From the NCBI GenBank assembly GCA_948567375.1, contig OX419761.1, positions 52,516,501 through 52,580,500 of the forward strand: DNA of 64,000 nucleotides, given 5' to 3'. Positions 43,836 to 53,188 of this stretch are shown here, piece after piece. Every line of letters begins with the position of its first letter. Position 1 is the stretch's first letter. The translations under genes and the position numbers were made by a program. The notes below the pieces were generated by a model, which had not been told where the DNA came from, ran no database searches, and worked only from the letters and a program-made list of their open reading frames with translations. The DNA comes from Lunularia cruciata (taxonomy: Eukaryota; Streptophyta; Marchantiopsida; Lunulariales; Lunulariaceae).

Positions 43836-45900
43836 TTGGTGGTTCGAGTTTGTTGGTGTGGTTACTTTATCACGACGGAGTTCTTTGGAGATTCCAAAGG
43901 AGTTAGCCCTGCAGTACGCAGTGGGTTTACTCGGAGTAGTGCTCGGTATCAGCCTGTATCTCAGGTCCCAGTGAGGGAGGAGATTAGCTCTAAGTTGGAG
44001 TTTGACACAGGAGCTGATTCAGTTGAGAGTGCACCTGGTGTGTCCGCACCGTTGTTGTGGAACATGGGCAAGATTTATGGGGCCTCCAAAGGCCCTAGGT
44101 GTTACTCTGGTACAGTGGGTACCATTGAGTTGGATGACTTCATCCAGGAGTTTGACAGTTGGTGTGATCTACAGCAGATGCGGAACCCGACTTTGTTCAC
44201 ACCCTTCATGGCATGGAAGGGGTTGTTTCAGCACTTGGAGGGTCCACTAATGGACGACTACCATGAGTTCAAGAGAGCTCATTTGGAGGAGATTGAGTTA
44301 TGGAGACAGTATTGGTCTCCACACTATGTCTCCATCACTTCAGGCTTGGTGGCCAAGAGTAGATCGGCTGTACCCACGAGTTCTAGCTTGAGTAGTGTTG
44401 GTGGAGCTAGTGGAGGTGCACTAGTTGGAGATAGTGCTACTACGAGTGGAGGTACCGCAACATGAGGTGGTGTGGTACCGGGGTTTAACCCCATGTTGGA
44501 GTTCTTCCTATGTTTGAGGTAGAACTACCAGGGAGTACGGACTGACAAGCTGAGGAGCTTGCAGGAGTTCCAACGAAAGGCTGGAAAGAGCCTACGCGAG
44601 GCATACACTCGCATGAGGCGGCTGATCAGTTTCACTCAGGGAGTTACTAAGGCCCAAGCAGTCCAGTTTTGGTATGGGATACTAGACAGGGAGTTGCGAC
44701 GTAGAGTTCATGATGCTACGTTGTTGCAGGCTACTTTGCCCACTTTGGCAGTAGTCTTTGGTTTGGCTGAGCGTATTGAGCTCAATATGGTGGAGGAGAG
44801 AGTGGTGACATCGGGATTTGGTAGGGAGACCTCATCCACGGCTGTGACTTCTTCTAGAGTGTAGCAGAGTGCACCACGCCCAGTTGGTTTTTGAGGATAG
44901 GGTGGACAGCCCAGATCCCATGGAGCGAGTGGAGGGCCTAGTGGAGTTAGACCCTTACTCTCATTTATGAGTCAGCAGCAGCCAGTGAGTGGTGGTGTTG
45001 CTTGTTGGACTTGTGGTGGACCTCACCATAGGAGAGAGTGTACTCAGGGCAGAGGACCTGATACCTCTGGTGCATCAGAGCCAGCACAGAGGCAGTGTGA
45101 GCACTACCACAGATTTGGTCACACTAGTGACCGGTGTTTTGACCTACACCCGAAGTTACGGAGTGGTAGGGCTGCTATGGCAGGTAGTAGAGGAGCTCCA
45201 GTTCATGGAGGACGAGGTGGTAGAGGTGGTAGAGGTGGTAGTAGAGGATCTACACCTAGTAGGGGTGTACTACGTGCCCTTACTTCTGACACAACTATGG
45301 CTACTCGGATTGAGCAGTTGGAGCAGAGATTGGCTAGTATGGCTATTGCTCAGAGGAGATCAAATTTGGGTGCTGAGGCTTCCACCTCATATGCTAGTGA
45401 TAGAGATGCTTTGGACTTCACGTGCGGAGCAGCATAGGTGGATGCATCTGCAGTAGTGACTAGGAGTGCAGTACGTGCTTCCGAGCCTAGAGGAGCATCA
45501 GTGGAGTTGGACCCACAAAGAGGAGAGGTTCGGAGACAAGTCAGACTTCCCCAGTCTTTCATGCTATCTAAGGCATTATAGACGACATCCATGGTTCCTA
45601 GACGTCCCAGTGCAGGTGTGGTAGGTGGTGATGGAGTACCTGCTAGTCAGCCACCTGCTACTACACAGACTGAGTCTAGCATGATGTTGGGGGCGGCTCA
45701 GCTGATTATGCGGCATCCTTTGTTTTCAGCTAGTGACATGCTTACATTGGGAGTTGACCCAACTCTAGTGTTCCGGTTGGCTGCCACGTTGTGTGAGAGT
45801 AGGGATGGTGCAGTTCCTACTACTAGAGCAGAGGTGGTTGATAGTGGAGTTGACTTGGTTGAGGAGCATGGGATCCGTTCAACGACCAGTGGTTTATGGT
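43836..45900 (+). pseudogene. gag: Gag of element B-2
   Basis: One frame continues through 43836-46226 with stops at about 44463, 44520, 44862, 44892, 45435, 45580 and 45900. Gag core: TIELDDFIQEFDSWCDLQQM, AWKGLFQHLEGPLMDDYHEF, EEIELWRQYWSPHY. A capsid-like part KAGKSLREAYTRMRRLISFT follows. Nucleocapsid: knuckle one CWTCGGPHHRREC (about 45003-45041), knuckle two CEHYHRFGHTSDRC, in which the second Cys is Tyr. An RGG-type stretch (RGGRGGRGGSRG, about 45205-45255) and a short coiled coil (RIEQLEQRLASMAIAQRR) follow. It would package element RNA; this copy is broken. Confidence 0.85.
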
Positions 45901-45929
45901 AGGCAGCAGCGGCTAGACTGGAGGAGTTG

Positions 45930-46420
45930 CCAGCTAGACCGGCCTTTGAGAGAGCACGGTTTACACCTAGTGTTGTCCTATTGGATAACCAAAGGGGGAT
46001 TTTTTGTTTGGTGGGACCTTTAGGGAAGGTCTATACACCACAGAGAGTCTTGTTAGACTCTAGTGCGCAGCCCATTATGGAAAGCTATAGTTGTCGGTCT
46101 GGAGTTACGGAAGACCGATGTAGAGAGGTGTCCATTTCAGATCTAGACATCTCTTGGTGGTGGTTCGACACAGTACATCACACGTGGAGAGCTTGTTGTC
46201 CAGGTTCAGCCTGGTCATCCGACTGATAGCTTGGTGGTGAGAGCTCAGGCTATTGCGACAATAGCTGAGTCATATGATGTGCTAGTTGGAGGAGCAGTGT
46301 TATACCCCATGGGTTTCAGCATTGACTATTGGGAGGAGACAGCCTCTTATAGACCTGGTTGGCAGTCTGGTGAAGGACGGGTATGTCGCCTACCAGTACG
46401 CTTCAGTAGTGGCAGTCTTG
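45930..46420 (+). pseudogene. Aspartic protease remnant of element B-2
   Basis: VYTPQRVLLDSSAQPIM holds the active-site region, with DSS in place of DSG/DTG (near 46047). After a frame change near 46110-46230 the C-terminal part reads SYDVLVGGAVLYPMGFSIDY, the ILG-type motif of retroviral proteases. A Pro/Trp-rich stretch then leads to the methyltransferase. Confidence 0.7.
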
Positions 46421-46748
46421 GCTCACTACAGTCCGCAACCATGGCAACATCAGTTTTGGCTTTCAGCGGTGTAGTTACTTGGCCTGGTGAGTTGTTGGAG
46501 GGGAATGCCCATGTAGAGGATACTCCAGTACCAAAGGAGATCACTCGGCTTTGGAGTACGAGTGGGATTGTTCCATCCACCTTGGATGTTCCATTGTGGA
46601 GTTCAGAGGAGGCATTGCAACAACATGCAGATCAGTTGGTGCAGCAGGCTTGGAGTGGAGCCTTCATACCATCAAGGGATGAGCCTCCAGAGGCAATTGC
46701 TTTGACACCTCTGGTACCACACTCATTGCTTGGTAGTATCCAGTAGAG

Positions 46749-47720
46749 GGGATATGCCTATTGGAGTTGTTTGGTGGGATCAACACCGGACTAGCTGCGG
46801 TGTTACAGGCGGGTATCCGAGTACAGAGGTACTTGTATGTAGAGAGGGATGAGACTGCTAGGCGAGTCTCTCTACATCATGTGGCGCACTTGGCCTATTG
46901 GTATCCAGAGTTATTACCGATGTCAGCAGTCAGAGGTTACCAGGAGACATTTCCTTACTAGGGGCACATGACCTAGAGAGACATGGGCCTATTCACTTGG
47001 TGATTTCTGGATGGCCATGTCAGGGACATACACGTAAGGGCCGCGGTTTGGGTCTTTAGGATCCTTGTTCAGGTGTGTTTTGGGAGATGTTACGGATACT
47101 ACGACATCTCCAGGTTCATCAATCGGTTTCTCCAGCTTACCTTTTGGAGAAGGTTCCTTTGTTGGGTGATTCTTGCACTAGAGTAGTGGCGAGTACACAT
47201 CAGGTCCATTCTTGGATGGGACCTGCTGTATTGTTAGATGCAGCCAGAGTGGGATCACGGGCTCATCGTCTTCATCTTTGGTGGACGAACCTCTTACCCA
47301 AAGAGGTTCTACAGCGTGCTTATGATGGGATTCAATGACTGGACCACATTCTTGTTGATGATATCTTGGATGTTGGGCGTCAGTCTCAGACAGTGGTAGT
47401 GGCTGATAGGTCACCTATGGCAGTGATGAACCTAGTTGGACAGCCTAGAGTTGCATTTCCCACACTCATGAGTTTCCCAAGCTCTCATGCATTTTGAGAG
47501 GGAGGACCTGGACTTGTTTGGGACTCACAGTTATAGCAGTTGGTCGAGCCCAACGCTGATGAGAGAGAGCGGGCAATGGGTTTTTGCACCGATATTACCG
47601 TTGTTCCAGCAGTGTCAGAGGTATCCAAACGTCAAGTGTTAGGTCAGGCTATGGACCTGAACTGTTTGACCTGGATTGTGAGCCTTGGCTTGGCAAAGCA
47701 GCGTAGGATGCGCTTGATAG
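46749..47720 (+). pseudogene. DNMT3-like DNA (cytosine-5) methyltransferase domain of element B-2
   Basis: Conserved C5-methyltransferase motifs appear in canonical order. Motif I ELFGGINTGLAAVLQAGI (46764 on) binds S-adenosylmethionine; motif II follows (RYLYVERDETARRV). Motif IV ISGWPCQGHT has the catalytic Cys codon at 47018-47020. Motif VI YLLEKVP (ENV changed to EKV; Glu codon 47147-47149), motif VIII VGSRAHRLHLWWTNLLP, and motifs IX/X ERERAMGF and VLGQAMDLNCLTWI complete it. The uninterrupted I-to-X order argues against plant DRM enzymes, which are rearranged. Stops (about 46959, 47057, 47336, 47495, 47534) and a frameshift between motifs I and IV make it dead here. The domain sits between protease and RT of the same element. 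The activity, methylating cytosines in DNA, is inferred from the family. Confidence 0.88.
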
Positions 47721-47724
47721 GCAT

Positions 47725-48110
47725 CACCACTCGGACACTTGTGAGCCCTGTGCCTATCGAGATGATTCAGGCACATGCTGGGGGCAATGGACCAAGTGGA
47801 CATGGTATTCTTGGGACACATCCAATAGCTACTAGGGAGAGTGGTCTACTTGGAGTCCATCCAGGTGAGCGTGGGCTACTTGGATTACACCCTTGGTCCA
47901 CATGGGATGCAGCTAGAGGACGTGTGGAGCTTGCAGCCAGAGTGGAGGGAGTTTTTCACACAGAGGTTGGGACCTCTAGTGGTCGGGAGCATGACACTAT
48001 TGCTCCCAAGGGCCCAATGTAGCAGCCAGTCAGTACGTCTTCCACTCCTACTACAGTTACAGAGGATACTTGGGAGCCAGATCTTGGACCCAAGCTTACT
48101 GGAGAGGAAA
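47725..48110 (+). pseudogene. Linker between methyltransferase and RT in B-2
   Basis: Frame 47540-48022 ends here. It encodes three short repeats GILGTHP, GLLGVHP and GLLGLHP (about 47804-47895), then ends APKGPM at 48022. EDTWEPDLGPKLTGEERRRV follows as the entry to RT. Element A was inserted into this linker in B-1. Confidence 0.7.
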
Positions 48111-48880
48111 GACGGAGGGTTTGGAGGTTCTTGAGGAGTCACACGAGTTGTTTTGCCTTCAGTATGAAGGATTTGGGTGCTCTGAAGGGACCTGGTATAC
48201 GGATTGAGCTGACTAGCAACACACCAGTTTTCCGACATCCTTATCAATATAGTGATATGGAGAAGACATTGATTCAGAGCCGGAGTAGTGACCTTTTTGA
48301 GGCTGGTTAGGTGGAGATTTCACATGGGGAGTATGCATCAGCAACAGTGATGCCAACCAAGAAGGATATGCATGGCAACTATACAGATAGGCGGATGTGT
48401 GGAGATTACCGTCCTATCAACCGACAGACCAGGGCTGATCGGTATGCCATGCCTACACCGGAGGAGATTTTTGATGCGATTGGGCATGCAAAGGTCTTCA
48501 GTACTTTGGATCTTTGAGCGGGATATCATCAGTTGCTGATCAAGGAGGAGGATAAGTCCAAGATAGCATTTTGGGCTATTGATCCTCACGGCAAGGATGT
48601 GTTATATCAATGGAGGTTCTTACCATTTGGGTTAAAGAACGCTCCTGCTGAGTTCCAGAGGGTCATGGATAGGATCCTAGCTGGATTGGATTTTGCTTGG
48701 TGCTATATTGATGACATTTTGGTTTATAGCACTACTGTGGAGGAGCATGAGAGACAGTTGTTGGAGGTGTTTGAGAGATTGAGATCTCATGGACTCAAAT
48801 TACATCTTGGGAAGTGTAGGTTCAGCAGACCAAGGTGGAGGCTATTGCACGTATTCTTCGGCCTACGGATGTGAGCAGAG
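48080..48880 (+). pseudogene. pol: Reverse transcriptase of element B-2
   Basis: Motifs: MKDLGALKGPGIRIELTSNT, SHGEYASATVMPTKKDMHGN, MCGDYRPINRQTRADRYAMP, KVFSTLDL (stop) AGYHQL, FWAIDPHGKDVLYQWRFLPF, GLKNAPAEFQRVMD and CYIDDILVYS (Asp codons 48710-48715). Stops at about 48308 and 48516. A 58-bp deletion after 48822, compared with 3605-3670 in B-1, removes the EYLGH region; it is bounded by gttc on both sides and shifts the frame. Confidence 0.93.
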
Positions 48881-49032
48881 TGCAAGCATTCCTTGGGTTG
48901 GCGAACTTCTATCGCCGCTATGTTAGAGGATTTAGTGCCATTGCCAAGGCCTTGACGAAGCTGACCAAGCTTACATAGGAGTGGTGTTGGGGAGATGAGC
49001 AGGAGAGAGCTTTTGTAGAGCTCAAGGAGAGG

Positions 49033-49728
49033 TTGACATCTGCTCCTATTTTGAGGAGACCGATCAGGGGACGACCATTTCAGGTTCATACTGATTGGAG
49101 TATGTTGGAGCTTGGAGCGGTGCTCACCCAACATGATGATGAGGAGAAAAGGTTTTTGGTGGCCTATGCTAGTCGCTCCAACAATTCAGCAGAGGCAAAG
49201 TATAGTTCATATGAGGGAGAGTGCTTGGTAGCAGTTTGGGCAGTAGCACATTTCCAATGTTACCTATTTGGTAACCCCTTCACTCTCATCACTGATCATC
49301 AGCCGCTGAAGTGGTTGATGGAGTCTGACAAGCTTTTAGGGAAGCTTGCACGATGGGCTTTGATTTTACAGGAGTATGATTTCACAGTTGTTCATAGACC
49401 TGGAGTGGTGAACCGTGATGCAGATGTGTTGAGTAGAAACCCATGTCCCAGCCAGCAGGATCAGACCGGAGCACGTTGGCATGGTGAGACAGATGAGGAG
49501 ATAGTGCCAGGTTGGCATGCATCGGCCTTTCTATGTATATTTGCAGAGGCTTTGGTGGTATCTCTCTCAGCGCATACAGGAGGAGTTATTGAGGTCATAG
49601 ATCCAAAGAGTGAAGATATTTGTATAGTTCAGCGAGACATTCATGATGATGTCTTAGTGATGGACTATCTTTGCACTGGTGTTGTGGGTGGCACAATTGG
49701 GGCCAAGGAGAGAGACCGTGTTCTCTAG
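49033..49728 (+). pseudogene. RNase H and tether region of element B-2
   Basis: FQVHTDWSMLELGAVLTQHD, AYASRSNNSAEAKYSSYEGE, CYLFGNPFTLITDHQPLKWL, ARWALILQEYDFTVVHRPGV and DADVLSRNPCPS follow standard gypsy RNase H order, with D and E residues present. The stop near 49726 separates it from integrase. Confidence 0.92.
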
Positions 49729-49824
49729 CAAGCCAGACGGTTCAGATTGGAGGGTAGACACCTTTTGCGTGTATGGGAGGATGGTAGAGTGCGAGTAGTA
49801 CCACTTCCATCACAGAAACCATAG

Positions 49825-50673
49825 TTGGTCCATCATGCTCATGAGGAGCTAGGACATTTTGGAGTAAAGCGTACGTATAGCTTACTCCAGAGTCATTATT
49901 GGTGGCGCGGTATGCAGACCAAGGTACAACAGTTTGTTGCCAGATGTGTGGTTTGTGACCGAGTTAGAGCATCATTCAATGCTCCTACGCCACAATTACA
50001 CCCATTACCTATCATGGGATTGGGTTACCATTGGAGTTTGGACTTTGTCGGACCTTTACCGCTGACTGTGAGACATCATCGGTATGTTTTGGTGATGGTG
50101 GAGCACTTCTCCAAGTGGATTGAGTTGGTGGCACTTCCTGACAAGTCTAGTGAAGGGACAGTTTACTCGTTCCTCGATCGAGTTCTTAGTCATTTTGGTG
50201 CACCAGCTGAGGTTTTGACTGATCAGGGTACAGAGTTCTTGGGGGAGTTTCAGGTCTTGTGTGACAAGGCTTTGATTGATCATTGTACTACATCCCGAGA
50301 TCACCCTAAGGCAGATGGCTTAGCAGAGAGAGTGGTTCAGACGGTGAAGAGAGGATTGCAAAAGTATGGTTTGCAGAGAGGCCACTTGGGAGATTGGGAT
50401 CTCCAGTTACCTTGGTTGGCCATGGGCTATTGGTTCAGCCGGAAAGCCTCCTTAGCATCCTTCTCTCCATACTTTCTACTCTATGGACAAGATCCAGATT
50501 TACCTGCAGCCATTCGTCGAGATGCTATTGTAGTTTTGGACTTGGATGACCCCAATGTATGGATGAGCGCATGTTCTCAACGGGTAGAGATCTTTCGGAG
50601 AGTGATGCCGATGGCCTTTGAGAACTTGGCGATTGCTCAGCATAGAGATACTTTACGCTATGCTACCATTTGA
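49825..50673 (+). pseudogene. Integrase of element B-2, catalytic residues intact
   Basis: Zinc region H-H-C-C (HAHEELGHFG, CVVCDR), core WSLDFVGP (Asp codon 50041-50043), LTDQGTEFLG (Asp 50221-50223) and ADGLAERVVQ (Glu 50326-50328): the D,D,E set is complete with the usual about 35-residue last spacing. Then FSPYFLLYGQDPDLPAAIRR and MAFENLAIAQHRDTLRYATI up to a stop at 50671. In-frame continuation carries FHPGDYVYL and LPSGVLVLEGCDGVVW into the PHD finger. This part is open for 282 codons, the best-kept coding part of B-2. Confidence 0.93.
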
Positions 50674-50778
50674 GGAGGAGGTTATAGACCCTCGATCCGT
50701 CGATTTCATCCAGGCGACTATGTATATCTATAGCAGACAGCACCGACAACACTTTATGTTTCTACAAGCCGCACCATC

Positions 50779-51078
50779 TTGAGAGTGCGCGAGGTTTTGC
50801 CATCTGGAGTCCTTGTGTTAGAAGGATGTGATGGTGTTGTTTGGAAGGATCATGTGCACAATTGTGCGCCATGCCACCTTCCAAACATTGATGGTACTAT
50901 GGACCCAAGCTTGGCACTTGTACGTGCAGGCGTGAGGTGTTTGTTATGTGGCTCTTCTGGTGGAGCTGCTACTATGTTTGTGTGTGATAGCTGTTTGAGA
51001 GGATGGCATATGGCATGTATGACTCCTCCCCTCACGGTGGTTCCTCAGGGACAGTGGTTATGTCCTAGATGTACTTGA
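50779..51078 (+). CDS. C-terminal integrase tail with intact PHD finger (element B-2)
   Basis: Open to the stop at 51076. After LPSGVLVLEGCDGVVWKDH and CAPCHLPNIDGTMDPSLAL comes a PHD finger at about 50938-51075: CLLC, FVCDSC, GWHMAC, and WLCPRC at the end. All eight ligands of the C4HC3 pattern are present, together with the Trp two before the last Cys pair. PHD fingers bind histone tails, often methylated H3K4. At this place chromoviruses carry a chromodomain, so the PHD may steer insertion or bind chromatin (inference). The B-1 copy has two ligands mutated. The same frame continues from integrase, broken by stops at 50671 and 50731. Confidence 0.9.
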   Translation: MRVREVLPSGVLVLEGCDGVVWKDHVHNCAPCHLPNIDGTMDPSLALVRAGVRCLLCGSSGGAATMFVCDSCLRGWHMACMTPPLTVVPQGQWLCPRCT

Positions 51079-51247
51079 CCTATAGCTAGTTCATTCTTTA
51101 AATGGTATAGATTGCAGACAGGTGACTAACGATGGAGCCCCATAGCACCCGGCCTCCTGATCTTTGCCCATTAGAGGGTATACCATATACTTAGAGTAGA
51201 TGGCTATCTGGAGTTAGAGGGACCTAACCGCCAGCTAGGGGGGCGAT
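51079..51247 (+). other. 3' untranslated part and purine tract of element B-2
   Basis: Non-coding, ending gctaggggggcgat just before block B1. The purine-rich run is the likely primer site for plus-strand synthesis; the same sequence precedes 6088 in B-1. Confidence 0.75.
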
Positions 51248-51352
51248 TGTGGCACTTTAGAGTCTATGTATGACTTATGTGTGAGTTGTGCTTCTATAGT
51301 GTATGATGTTGACAGTGATGTATGTTGTGTAGCAATGTATATACGCACGACA
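51248..51352 (+). repeat. B-family block B1 in B-2 (105 bp)
   Basis: TGTGGCACTTTAGAG ... ACGCACGACA, same as 6088-6192. Followed by GC and block A2. Confidence 0.9.
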
Positions 51353-51354
51353 GC

Positions 51355-51753
51355 TGTCACGCCATTTGTAGTTCCGCATCTAGCTGCTCGGACACTAGAG
51401 TTCTAGTGATAGTAGTTAGAGTTATTCTAGTAGTTTCTCAGGGACTACTTTCCGATAGTCGGATTTGGTGTTTGGGGTACTGACTTAACGGTGGGGCCCA
51501 CCGTCACTTTGCACCGTTTGCACCGTCAAGTGTGCCGTCAGCGGGACCGTTAGGGTTTCAGGGCTAGCTCAAGTCCAGGGGTATAGTTTTGAAGGTGAGC
51601 TCCAGAGAGCTCACTTCTCTGATGTTGAGCCTTTGAGTTCCTGGCTATGGTGGACAGAGGCCGGCAAGCGTCACTTGGATTCTCTATGCTTGAGTGGATG
51701 TGGCTTGACTGTAATCAATGCCCAGTTGTTGGCAGTTTATAGAGTGATAGAAT
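51355..51753 (+). repeat. B-family block A2 in B-2 (399 bp)
   Basis: TGTCACGCCATTTG ... gagtgatagaat. It matches A1 (42107 on) and 6195-6646 but lacks 53 bp before the join to block B2. Confidence 0.9.
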
Positions 51754-51858
51754 TGTGGCACTTTAGAGTCTATGTATGACTTATGTGTGAGTTGTGCTTC
51801 TATAGTGTATGATGTTGACAGCGATGTATGTTGTGTAGCGATGTATATACGCACGACA
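51754..51858 (+). repeat. B-family block B2 in B-2 (105 bp), right end
   Basis: Second 105-bp block, ending GCACGACA at 51858 and followed by aattcccc, where F gag resumes. Confidence 0.9.
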
Positions 51859-52602
51859 AATTCCCCTTCTTGCACCACATGATCATTCCTAAAGGTACAT
51901 ACTTGACTTTGTAATGCCTCCATTTTCATCTTGATCTCTTGGAACTTGTTCAACATTCCTTGCATCATATCCTATAACTATGATTCCATGATTTGTACAC
52001 ACGACAAATGCTCAATTGATACTTTCTACTTCAATAAAGTGTTCATATGATCACCCAATAAGGAGCACAGATGATTGGGACTACCATTGGGACCTCAAGG
52101 GCTATGACTTGTTGATAATATTCTTCACCAAAATTATGGACTAGGAAATCCCTAAACATCACATGACTTATATACATAACTTACATCACATAACATAACT
52201 ACATAATGAATTTCTATTTGAGTGTTGAAAGAGAGCGGATTTGGTATATTCAAATCTATTGCATCATAACAAAATGTAAGTTGTCAAATCCCACTCTCTA
52301 TTGTATATCACAGGAGGTAGAATCACAAGGTTTGGCAAATTTATTACTACATCCATGAACTCCACTCCAAAATGGTAACCGAGATATACTCCCACATGCT
52401 TGTAGTGGCTGTACATAATCTTGATATGAAGTAGATTCAAAAAAAGGAACATGAGATGTGAGAAATTGTCCTCCAAGAGCATCCATCCCATGCTCTCTCC
52501 TAAACACCCCAATCTATTGATTACACTACTTTTTGCCCTTAAATTTACTCAATCTCAATAGCCCAATCCACTCACTTGGATTAACACTTGCTTTGATACC
52601 AT
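51859..52602 (-). pseudogene. gag: Element F: 5' leader and gag N-terminus, minus strand
   Basis: On the minus strand a primer-binding site (tggtatcaaag, 52591-52601) lies next to the LTR. A leader without ORF follows, then MMQGMLNKFQEIKMKMEALQ and DHVVQEGEF (51968-51859), a short coiled coil typical of plant gypsy gag N-termini. The reading frame is interrupted by B-2 and resumes at 42106. Confidence 0.75.
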
Positions 52603-53188
52603 TGTAATATTCCAAGGATAGGAGAAATTGCAAGAGAAACACTAAAGAAGAAACACAAGGTTTCATTCCTCAATACTCCATGTCTTAAAGGAGCACCTTG
52701 TCTTTATTATATAGGAAAGTGTATCCTCTCAAAGAGAGATACACCCTTGGATTAGATATATAGATTGACAACATCAATTAGCTACTCCCTTAGATTAGCT
52801 ATATGGATTTATGACATGTCAATCCTTGTCCTGGTTGGTCAAACAAGTTTGACCAAAGAAGATCTTTGTAGAATCTTCTTATAGGGAAGCTCAAAACTAC
52901 ATGAGCAAGGTACTATTAGAAAGATCTTGATGAGACAAAAAAGGGGGGAAATGCAATGCCATTTCCTCCCTAGAGGATTAAAAAATTTTATCTTTAGAGG
53001 CCTAATTCTTTTATTTAGGCCTTTAAAATTGGCTTTGAAGTTTTTTGGGTGTTTTTGCACTAATAGTAGAAGTACTCTTTTGGTGAAATCACTATTTGAT
53101 CTACTTAGACCATTGCAAATAAAATCCCTAAAGATATTACCAAGCAAATTTTCACCTCTAGATAATCTATCAAGCTAATAGTATTACA
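52603..53188 (-). repeat. 5' LTR of element F (586 bp), minus strand
   Basis: Plus-strand view: tgtaatattccaagg ... gtattaca; on the minus strand it starts TGTAATACTATTAGC and ends TTGGAATATTACA beside the primer site. A TATA-like stretch (tattatatagg) lies at about 52707-52717. A related, longer LTR is at 58203-58941. The right flank ctttg (53189-53193) is the expected duplication; the partner is lost. Confidence 0.82.

Larger units (their letters stand above)
42107..51858 (+). mobile_element. Element B-2: Ty3/gypsy with methyltransferase and PHD finger, near complete (9752 bp)
   Basis: Ends TGTCACGCC...GCACGACA, flanked by AATT on both sides (42103-42106 and 51859-51862), inserted in F gag. 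Layout: A1 repeat, leader of about 1.28 kb, gag with two zinc knuckles and an RGG stretch, protease, DNMT3-like methyltransferase, Gly/His/Pro repeat linker, RT, RNase H, integrase, PHD finger, purine tract, B1-GC-A2-B2. The coding frame is damaged by stops plus a 58-bp deletion in RT, so it is inactive, but every module is recognisable. Confidence 0.92.

Noticed and set aside
44989-45456. 155-codon ORF overlapping gag in another frame
   Set aside because: Shadow of the gag frame with its zinc knuckles; Val/Leu-rich composition is an artefact of GTG/TTG-rich sequence.
46749-47720. Methyltransferase as a host DRM gene fragment
   Set aside because: Motif order is not rearranged, and it lies in continuous element sequence between protease and RT.
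42107-51858. B elements as DIRS/Ngaro-type elements because of the split repeats
   Set aside because: No tyrosine recombinase motif was seen; a complete D,D,E integrase and a 4-bp duplication point to gypsy-type integration.
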